Assembly: GCA_021822495.1 (NCBI GenBank)
Contig: JAKAQO010000001.1
Span: 1-64,000 of the forward strand
DNA from: a bacterium
GTDB lineage: Bacteria; Elusimicrobiota; Elusimicrobia; UBA1565; UBA9628
Direction: 5' to 3'
DNA: 64,000 nucleotides
Shown: in pieces, positions 57,374-64,000 of the stretch
How positions within the stretch are numbered: the stretch's first letter is position 1
Layout: every line of letters begins with the position of its first letter
Translations under genes and position numbers: made by a program
The notes under the pieces: model-generated
Databases searched by the model: none
What the model was told of the DNA's origin: nothing
Seen by the model: the letters and a program-made list of their open reading frames with translations, nothing else

Positions 57374-59227
57374 ATGAAAGAAATAAAAAAAGTCCGGTCC
57401 GCGGCGTGGATTTCTTTCCTTATTCTTCTCTCTCTTGGCCAGAGGCGCCGCGGCGCCCTGGCGCAAGAAGCCAGGATAGAAGCCGCGCCCATGGGGAATT
57501 TCGAAATACCTTTATCTCCCGGTGAAGACTCATTAAACCCGCAAATCCTCCCCTCGAACATTCCCTCGGACGATCATTTGGAACTTAAACAAGAAAACGC
57601 CAAGGTTCCGCGGAATTTGAGGGAAGAAATTTTGCCAATCACGCAAGAGACAAAAACCTCAAAATCGCCGAATACCCTTGGCGGAAATACGAGGGACTCT
57701 TTCATTCACGCTCCAGAGACTATTCCGAGCGGCGCCGAGAGCGGCGTCCAAAGCCTTCGGGAAAATGCGGCACATTCTTTAAGCCGCGCCCGGAAAGCCA
57801 TTACCGAGTTCACGGATGGAACCGCCGGCCGGCCCTCGGACGGCTCCTTGCATTCCGATTTAGCGCCCACCACAATGCCGGAAGAAATGACTGCGGCTAA
57901 AATGCGCCGCCGCGAATCCGGTTTCCTTGCAAAGACCCTGGGTTATTCCCCGGAATTAAAAAAGCTCTTGCCATCCTTAATTTTCAAACGCGACGCCAAG
58001 GACTCGGACTGGGAGAATCTCGCGAATTTCCTGGGAAGACAGCATCCCTGCGACGTTACATGGGGCCTCTATAATTCCATTCGGAATGTCGCCATGGCCG
58101 AGAAACCCGCGCGCGAAAGAGCCGCTCTTGCGCTCCATCTCTCCAGCGAATACGCCAAATTTCTCGATAAAATCGTAGACGACCAGCGAATGCCGGTTGC
58201 GTTTAGGAAAGAAGCCAAGGCCGCCGTTAAACCCTTCTCGGACGGAACGCTGGTGCAGGCGCTCCTTCTTGCCCGCCAAGACCGCAATCAATGGAAGCAA
58301 ACAGCATCCTTAAGCGCTCCCCAGGAGAAAAGAAATCCAAAAGCCTCGCCCCAAGACGCCAAGGAACCGGAAACAATCGCGCCCTGGCTTGTTCCGACGC
58401 CGGAGGCCGAGAATAAAACTGGAAAAGCCGGAGAAGTCAACTCTTTCCAATGGTCCCTCCGCGAAATCTCGACTAAGCTTGTCAATCGATATTTCTTTTA
58501 TGAGAAGGCCTTGTCGAGAAGGCGTCTCGCGTCGGCGGGACCTATCCGCTTTTCAAGGAAACTTAAGACTCGTTTAACCTATAAGATTAGTAAAGAATTC
58601 AAGACTCTGCGCAATTTTATTTATTATTACGATACAGATATCGACCGTTTCATTGACTTTACAATCTACAGAGGTCTTTTTCCGGAGAAAAAGCGGCGGG
58701 TCATAAGCGTTGCCAACTACGATGGCTTGGAAATGGCGGAAACTGCATCAGGCTTCGTAATTCGCGCTCATTTTCTAACGGACATCGACAATCAAGCCGT
58801 CCTGGACGCCGTGAAAACCTCCATCGAGGACTACTGGCGGGGAGAATTCTCCTACAGCGGCAAAACCTACAATCTGCAAACCGAGGTTTCCATCGAACGC
58901 ATCAAGCCGGGGACGCTTCCTTCCTCTAAGCAATTGCAAATCCTCGACGGCTTCAACCAAACCAGCCATGTTGGGAGAGGCGAGCCCATCATTGTCTTGG
59001 GAAGAACATCCCTATCCTATACAACCGCCGCTCATGAATTTGGGCATATTCTCGGATTAAACGACGAATACCAGGAAAGTTATAATTTTTCATCGCATCA
59101 AGGAAGCTCAATAGCGCCTTATGACAGTCTAATGGCCCAGGATCGGACTGGAAACGTTTTGCCGCGGCATCTTAAGATCGTCTACCAGCTCCTGCGCCGC
59201 CATTCGCTTGCGAGGGAAAGACATTAG
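57374..59227 (+). CDS. Secreted putative zinc metalloprotease
   Basis: Signal-like N-terminus; AAHEFGHILGLNDEYQ (HExxHxxGxxD). Confidence 0.75.
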   Translation: MKEIKKVRSAAWISFLILLSLGQRRRGALAQEARIEAAPMGNFEIPLSPGEDSLNPQILPSNIPSDDHLELKQENAKVPRNLREEILPITQETKTSKSPNTLGGNTRDSFIHAPETIPSGAESGVQSLRENAAHSLSRARKAITEFTDGTAGRPSDGSLHSDLAPTTMPEEMTAAKMRRRESGFLAKTLGYSPELKKLLPSLIFKRDAKDSDWENLANFLGRQHPCDVTWGLYNSIRNVAMAEKPARERAALALHLSSEYAKFLDKIVDDQRMPVAFRKEAKAAVKPFSDGTLVQALLLARQDRNQWKQTASLSAPQEKRNPKASPQDAKEPETIAPWLVPTPEAENKTGKAGEVNSFQWSLREISTKLVNRYFFYEKALSRRRLASAGPIRFSRKLKTRLTYKISKEFKTLRNFIYYYDTDIDRFIDFTIYRGLFPEKKRRVISVANYDGLEMAETASGFVIRAHFLTDIDNQAVLDAVKTSIEDYWRGEFSYSGKTYNLQTEVSIERIKPGTLPSSKQLQILDGFNQTSHVGRGEPIIVLGRTSLSYTTAAHEFGHILGLNDEYQESYNFSSHQGSSIAPYDSLMAQDRTGNVLPRHLKIVYQLLRRHSLARERH

Positions 59228-59230
59228 GGC

Positions 59231-59725
59231 TTAAGGCGTCAACTTCGCCCCGGATTGCTGATACCAATATTTAGGGGCGTTGGAATCAAGAGGATAGCGT
59301 AGAGGAGCGGTCGCGTCCACAAAAGCAATCACCTGGCTTCCACTTACGACATACCCCCAGCCCCCGGTATTTTTAATCTTAGATCCGTCAACTTGTCCGT
59401 TTTTTAAAATCGTAGGTGGATAGACCGTGACTAAGCGAGTGCTCCGGTAGCTGGGAATTCCCATCTCCACAATTGGAATTTCAAATAAGTATTTGGGAAC
59501 CAAGGATTGAATATCCGGAGGAATTGTCCCCTGGTCATGATAATAAGCCGCGATAGCGGAATCAATATTTCCCAAAAATGAAAGAGTCTGGGATTCATCC
59601 GCCTGAACCTGGATTTTGGAAGCTTCCTTATCCATCGCGCGCGAGGATGAGTCGGTAAAAAGTTTAGTCGAAGACGCGCAAGCCGAAAATGAAAACGCAA
59701 CCGCTAAGAAAAAGAACTTTTTCAC
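59231..59725 (-). CDS. Lipoprotein with pseudopilin-like globular segment
   Basis: VKKFFFLAVAFSFSACASS lipobox; AIAAYYHDQGTIPPDIQSLVPKYLFEIP resembles pseudopilin C-terminal regions; GTG start overlaps the mnmA stop (GTGA). Confidence 0.65.
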   Translation of the reverse strand: MKKFFFLAVAFSFSACASSTKLFTDSSSRAMDKEASKIQVQADESQTLSFLGNIDSAIAAYYHDQGTIPPDIQSLVPKYLFEIPIVEMGIPSYRSTRLVTVYPPTILKNGQVDGSKIKNTGGWGYVVSGSQVIAFVDATAPLRYPLDSNAPKYWYQQSGAKLTP

Positions 59726-60795
59726 CGTAAGACCTCCCTGATTGTTCCGCCTCCGACAACCTCCGTTCCATGATACAAAACCGCTGATTGCCCAGGAGTA
59801 ATGGCTCTCTGTGGGGAATCGAAATGAACGCGCACCCGTCCGCTTTCCGTCAATAAAAATTCCGAAGACGCGGGCGCGTGGCGATGGCGAATGCGAACCT
59901 CGGCACGCCCGCCTGAAATGGGACGGCCGCAAGTCCAGCTCATGTCGGAAACTTCAAAAGAAGACGCCATCGTCTCTTTCTTTTCTCCAACAATCACCGT
60001 TTGGTTTTGAGGATCCAGGCGCACAACATATTTTGGATCCATTAGTCCCGCGACCAAACCTTTTCTCTGCCCAATCGTATAACCAACAGTCCCTTCATGA
60101 CGCCCAATCTCCTTCCCGGAAACATCTTTGATGGGGCCAGACTTAAGCGCGGAACTCATTTGCGAACTCAAGGGATGAGACTTCACAAACCCGCGATAAT
60201 CGCGATTCGGAATAAAACAAATTTCTTGACTCTCCGGTTTTTCCGCTGTTTCAAGCCCCAGGCGCCTTGCGTAATTTCTGACCTCGGGTTTTGAAAGTTC
60301 TCCCACGGGAAAAATCAACCGGGATAATTCTCGCGAACCCAAATTATAGAGAAAATAAGTCTGGTCCTTATTTTCATCCCGCGCCCGGTAGAGTTTTCCG
60401 TCTTGAACCCGCGCATAATGGCCGGTGGCCAAAAATCTCGCATTCCATGCCTGGGAAAGACCCAAAAGATGGCCGAATTTGACGAAGCGGTTACAGAGAG
60501 CGCAGGGGTTGGGCGTATCCCCCTGAAGATACGATTCGACAAAAGGGCGAATGACCTTATCCTCAAAAAGTTCATCGGTTGTCACCACATAGTGGGGAAT
60601 ATTCAGGCGGGAAGCGACCGCTTTCGCATCCGCAATATCTGCCGGAGAGCCGCAACAGCCAAAGCCCGTGGGCGCGCCCGGTAAAAGCTGAAGAGTCACG
60701 CCAATAGTTTCAAAGCCTTGTTCAACGAGCAGCGCGGCGGCGACAGAACTGTCCACCCCCCCTGACATCGCGACAACGGCGCGTTCTTTTTTCAT
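59722..60795 (-). CDS. mnmA: tRNA-specific 2-thiouridylase MnmA
   Basis: VVAMSGGVDSSVAAALLVEQGFETIGVTLQ; TPNPCALCNRFVKFG; ATGHYARV; GCCGSPADIADA. Confidence 0.96.
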   Translation of the reverse strand: MKKERAVVAMSGGVDSSVAAALLVEQGFETIGVTLQLLPGAPTGFGCCGSPADIADAKAVASRLNIPHYVVTTDELFEDKVIRPFVESYLQGDTPNPCALCNRFVKFGHLLGLSQAWNARFLATGHYARVQDGKLYRARDENKDQTYFLYNLGSRELSRLIFPVGELSKPEVRNYARRLGLETAEKPESQEICFIPNRDYRGFVKSHPLSSQMSSALKSGPIKDVSGKEIGRHEGTVGYTIGQRKGLVAGLMDPKYVVRLDPQNQTVIVGEKKETMASSFEVSDMSWTCGRPISGGRAEVRIRHRHAPASSEFLLTESGRVRVHFDSPQRAITPGQSAVLYHGTEVVGGGTIREVLR

Positions 60796-61949
60796 GCCGC
60801 GACCAAAGAAGCCGAACGCATTTTTTGAACCGCGCCCGGAAATATTTCAATAAACCGGTTCACTTCTTCTTGTTTGGTGTTCCAACCAGTGGAAACGCGC
60901 AAAGCTCCCTTGATTAAATTTTTGGGGAGGCCCATAGCGCGCAGCACATGAGACGGGCTTGAAAGTCCCGCCGCGCAAGCTGAACCGGATGAAACGCAAA
61001 GGCCCTCCAAATCAAGGGCAATGGATAAGGAATGTCCATCCACTCCCTCAATTGAGAAATTAGAAGTGTTCGGCAGGCGTTTGGCGCCGCGGCCGTTGAG
61101 CCTCACGCCTTCAACTGAAAGACACGCTTTCTCAATCTGAGCCTGCCATGCCAAATATTTGGCGGAATGATTAAGTTCCTCTAAAGCCAGTTTTACCGCT
61201 TCGCCCAAGCTGACAATCCCAACAACATTTTCCGTCCCTCCCCGGCGTCTTTTTTCTTGAAGTCCGCCAATCAACGGAAACAGTTTGACTCCCTCTCCGA
61301 TATAGAGGGCCCCAACGCCCTTAAGCGCCCCTAATTTGTGTCCAGAGATAGACAATAAGTCTACCCCCCAAGATGAGGCCGCAATTTCAATTTTTCCAGC
61401 GGACTGAACCGCGTCAGAATGAAACAAAACTTTTTTTCCCCGGCAATAATTCGCGATTTTTTCAATGGGCTCAATCACTCCGGTCTCATTATTGGCGTGC
61501 ATAACCGAAACCAAGGCCGTTTCCCCATCAATAGCGTCACAGAGAGAATCGCAATCAACAATCCCGTTTGAATCCACCTGGGTTTCGTAAATTTTAAATC
61601 CCTGGCTGGATAAGACGGGAAGCATCTCCCGAACGCTATCGTGTTCAATAGAGCTCACGATAATTTTATTTCCGCCTTTCTGCTGGCGAGAATGCCAAGC
61701 GGCTCCGTAAAGAGCGGCGGAATTTGATTCCGATCCGGAAGAAGTGAAAACGATTTCTTGCGGGCTGTTCGCCCCTAATAAGCGCGCAACCGCCTCTCGA
61801 GCGGACTCAACAGCCCGTCGCGCTTCCTGGCCCAGGCGATAAGGACTGTTGGGATTGGCAAAGTTTTCTCTTAAATACGGTTCGACCGCTCGCGCCACCT
61901 CCGGGCGAAGAGGAGCCGTTGCGTTGTAATCGAGATAAACCGCTTGCAT
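60792..61949 (-). CDS. Cysteine desulfurase (IscS/NifS family)
   Basis: MQAVYLDYNATAPLRPEVARAV; SISGHKLGALKGVGALYIGEG; VSSGSACAAG; start set at 61949, not track 62120. Confidence 0.95.
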   Translation of the reverse strand: MQAVYLDYNATAPLRPEVARAVEPYLRENFANPNSPYRLGQEARRAVESAREAVARLLGANSPQEIVFTSSGSESNSAALYGAAWHSRQQKGGNKIIVSSIEHDSVREMLPVLSSQGFKIYETQVDSNGIVDCDSLCDAIDGETALVSVMHANNETGVIEPIEKIANYCRGKKVLFHSDAVQSAGKIEIAASSWGVDLLSISGHKLGALKGVGALYIGEGVKLFPLIGGLQEKRRRGGTENVVGIVSLGEAVKLALEELNHSAKYLAWQAQIEKACLSVEGVRLNGRGAKRLPNTSNFSIEGVDGHSLSIALDLEGLCVSSGSACAAGLSSPSHVLRAMGLPKNLIKGALRVSTGWNTKQEEVNRFIEIFPGAVQKMRSASLVAA

Positions 61950-61953
61950 GATG

Positions 61954-62697
61954 TTAAGGGCCGAAACCAAATCCCTTAAAAAGACTATCCTCGGACTGGG
62001 CGGCAGGAGCGGCAGCTTCTTTTTTCTTCTTGGGAGAAGCGGGAGAAGACGCGGGCGGCAAGGTTCCAGGTAGTGGAGCGGCGGCGGTACCCCCGGATAA
62101 ACTTCGAACCGGCGCCACAATCACTTTCCGAATTCCTTCCGCAAAAACAATCATCCCGGTTTTTTGCTCATAATAAAGCCTAAAGGGACTCTGCTTCATC
62201 TGCGGATCATAAGCCTTTCCCAGATTAGCTTTCTCTTCCTCCCACCCGGGGTTATACACCAATTTTCCCCTGACGTCCACGATTCCGTCTACAATCGGCA
62301 AAGAAAAACGAATTCGGTAAAAACCGTTTGAATCGCTGACCCCGGGATCGAAAGAACTAACCGCCAAGGCTTTTTCCCCCGTATCGAATTGATCTTGATT
62401 CTCTTGTCCTTCAGCGGAAGCCACCGCGCGAACGACCACGCCTTGAATGGGATTATCCGCATAATCGGTGACCACTCCCTGAATATAGCCGTCTAAAAAA
62501 TCGCTTTTCTTCGGAAGAGAGAAAAAAACGTAATCACTGACGCCCGTCAATTTTTCCGTGATGGAAAGGTCCACCACTCGGCCTTCGGCAAAATCCAGAA
62601 CGACAATCTTTCGAGGAGCCCCGCCGCAACCCCAAAGAGTTAAAAGCGCGGCCAGGAAAAGCAGTCCCGCTTGATGGCGCGTTTTTATTTTTTTCAT
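61954..62697 (-). CDS. Lipoprotein with carboxypeptidase-regulatory-like region
   Basis: Lipobox LLTLWGC; YIQGVVTDYADNPIQGVVVRAVAS...DSNGFYRIRFSLP. Confidence 0.7.
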   Translation of the reverse strand: MKKIKTRHQAGLLFLAALLTLWGCGGAPRKIVVLDFAEGRVVDLSITEKLTGVSDYVFFSLPKKSDFLDGYIQGVVTDYADNPIQGVVVRAVASAEGQENQDQFDTGEKALAVSSFDPGVSDSNGFYRIRFSLPIVDGIVDVRGKLVYNPGWEEEKANLGKAYDPQMKQSPFRLYYEQKTGMIVFAEGIRKVIVAPVRSLSGGTAAAPLPGTLPPASSPASPKKKKEAAAPAAQSEDSLFKGFGFGP

Positions 62698-63830
62698 AGA
62701 AAGGAACGCCTGAAAAGGATGGCCGCAACCAGAATCGGCAAGAGGCTAAGCGAAAGCCACCACCGAGCCAAATTATCGGAGTCAGACAGAGGCGGCAATT
62801 TCGGAAAGGAAACCGCGTTTAATTGAGCCTTGGAAGCGTCTGACCTGGAAACAGAAGAGAACGGAACGAAGAAATTCCATTTCGGATTTAATCTCGGAGA
62901 AATTTGATCGCGCAAACCTTGATAGACTCCCCGCATTTGATCAAACAATGAGAAATCTAAAATCCGCCTAGAGACGGTCATGACAATCAAAACCGGAAAT
63001 CGGCCGATCTCGGAAATGCCTGAAAGAAAACCGCCTCCCACGCCGTTTCCGGCTTCATAAACTTGGGATGGGGCCGTCCACGAACGCAGCAAACCTCTTT
63101 TATTTGAATCTTCAGGAGAAGGAATTTCTCCAACCGGAGAAGCAGCAGGGTCTCGTCCCAAAGAAACAGACGACGCATAGTTATGGACAGTCCCTAATTC
63201 TTCTGTTGTTAGCTCCTCGCTCGCCTGAGACGGGGAAGCTAAATTCAGTAAACCAGTGGAATTTGGGACTGTCCCTAACTCCCCGATAGACAAACGCTGT
63301 TTTGAAGGCGTTTTGGATTTTCCTTGCGATAAAAGCCGCCAAAGATCATCGCTGATTTGGCGCCCCTCTTCAACTGATTTCTTTGCGCCCTTTTCCCAAA
63401 CCCTCAGATTCTGGAGAGGTTTTTTAATATCGAGTTCCCGACGCCGAATGTGTTTCGAGAAAGGCAAATTTTGGTTCCGCGGGAAAAGAACGGAAGCCCC
63501 AGCCGCTGGAACAGGCTCGACGTTATTGGTCGCCGGGCGAGTCTCCGGAGACTTTGAGGGTAAATTGGGGCTCATAGTCATCTCTGAAAGAACTCCCAAG
63601 GGAATCATTTGAGGAAGACCGGTTTGAGGATAGGTCTGGGTCAAGGGCGCGCCAATCCCTGAAGGCAAACCCGCATTTTGAGGCAAGGCCTCGAAATTCG
63701 CGGATCCCGAAAAAGCCATCGGCATCACGCCATTAGAGCCTACGATATTGCGCGAAAAAGTTCCGGCGAGGAGATTTCCCCCAAAAAGACAAAGGGCCAG
63801 AACTATTAACGCCGATGTTTTAATCTTCAT
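62694..63830 (-). CDS. Secreted/anchored protein of unknown function with C-terminal TM and RR
   Basis: Signal peptide MKIKTSALIVLALCLFGGNLLA; C-terminus LARWWLSLSLLPILVAAILFRRSFL. Confidence 0.6.
   Translation of the reverse strand: MKIKTSALIVLALCLFGGNLLAGTFSRNIVGSNGVMPMAFSGSANFEALPQNAGLPSGIGAPLTQTYPQTGLPQMIPLGVLSEMTMSPNLPSKSPETRPATNNVEPVPAAGASVLFPRNQNLPFSKHIRRRELDIKKPLQNLRVWEKGAKKSVEEGRQISDDLWRLLSQGKSKTPSKQRLSIGELGTVPNSTGLLNLASPSQASEELTTEELGTVHNYASSVSLGRDPAASPVGEIPSPEDSNKRGLLRSWTAPSQVYEAGNGVGGGFLSGISEIGRFPVLIVMTVSRRILDFSLFDQMRGVYQGLRDQISPRLNPKWNFFVPFSSVSRSDASKAQLNAVSFPKLPPLSDSDNLARWWLSLSLLPILVAAILFRRSFL
63183..63197. repeat. GGACAGTCC palindrome copy inside the 62694-63830 CDS (approximate bounds)
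   Basis: TATGGACAGTCCCTAATTC; encodes ELGTVHNY. Confidence 0.7.
63264..63278. repeat. GGGACTGTCCC palindrome copy inside the 62694-63830 CDS (approximate bounds)
   Basis: TTTGGGACTGTCCCTAACTCC; encodes ELGTVPNS. Confidence 0.75.
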
Positions 63831-64000
63831 TCCTTAGAATTATAGAACATTCTTCCCACGCTTTTTCTTCTTAAAAAGCGCGTTTAAAATTCCCGCCAGG
63901 CTTCCAAAGAAAAGCGTTATTTTAGCGGCATAGGAAAGAATTCTATCTTTAAGCGAAACCGCCGCATGAGGGATAAAGGAAACCGCGAGCGCAGGTTCTA

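Noticed and set aside
59726-59932. Extended N-terminus of the lipoprotein ORF
   Set aside because: Overlaps the mnmA coding sequence; the GTG at 59725 gives a proper lipoprotein signal and GTGA coupling.
61950-62120. Extended N-terminus of the cysteine desulfurase ORF
   Set aside because: Overlaps the upstream lipoprotein gene; family N-terminus MQAVYLDYNATAP starts at 61949.
1-64000. Prophage, transposon, integron or defence island
   Set aside because: No integrase, transposase, phage structural, restriction or Cas proteins were recognised; gene content is largely housekeeping, envelope and secretion.

Overview
This 64 kb bacterial chromosomal window is densely coded, with little intergenic space. 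It looks like core and near-core genome, possibly Elusimicrobiota; that placement is my inference and untested. Main blocks: queA (truncated by the window start); a CsgG-like/ankyrin/caspase lipoprotein; a two-component cluster; spoIID-ruvB-ruvA; diheme cytochrome c and tatA/nucleotidyltransferase/tatC; an hpnJ-hpnI-hpnL(-hpnK) set; a type IV pilus operon on the minus strand (pilMN fusion, pilO, pilP, pilQ, pilB, pilC and four Cys-rich pilin-like genes); Wzy-like/TPR protein; MltB-like transglycosylase; aldehyde dehydrogenase; fixC-fixX; a HEAT-repeat secreted protein; fabG-acpP-rnc-acyl-CoA dehydrogenase; CbiX-like protein; DCC/lipase-maturation-factor fusion; cusCBA-type RND efflux operon interrupted by an antisense tRNA-Asp gene; secreted M3 peptidase; HExxH protease; mnmA; cysteine desulfurase. 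Strongest non-coding candidate: next to tRNA-Asp, a near-consensus promoter (TTGACA-17-TACACT) and an intrinsic terminator bracket a ~54-nt putative RNA. That RNA contains 11-nt and 8-nt colinear perfect complements to the tRNA-Asp anticodon arm and the acceptor/D-arm junction. Other signals: GGGACWGTCC palindromes dispersed in intergenic DNA and apparently inside coding regions (queA, a pilV-like gene, a secreted protein gene; a different palindrome is in rnc), and many genes with a -10-like box 6-9 nt upstream of the ATG, suggesting leaderless transcripts. No CRISPR array, rRNA, transposase or prophage was recognised.
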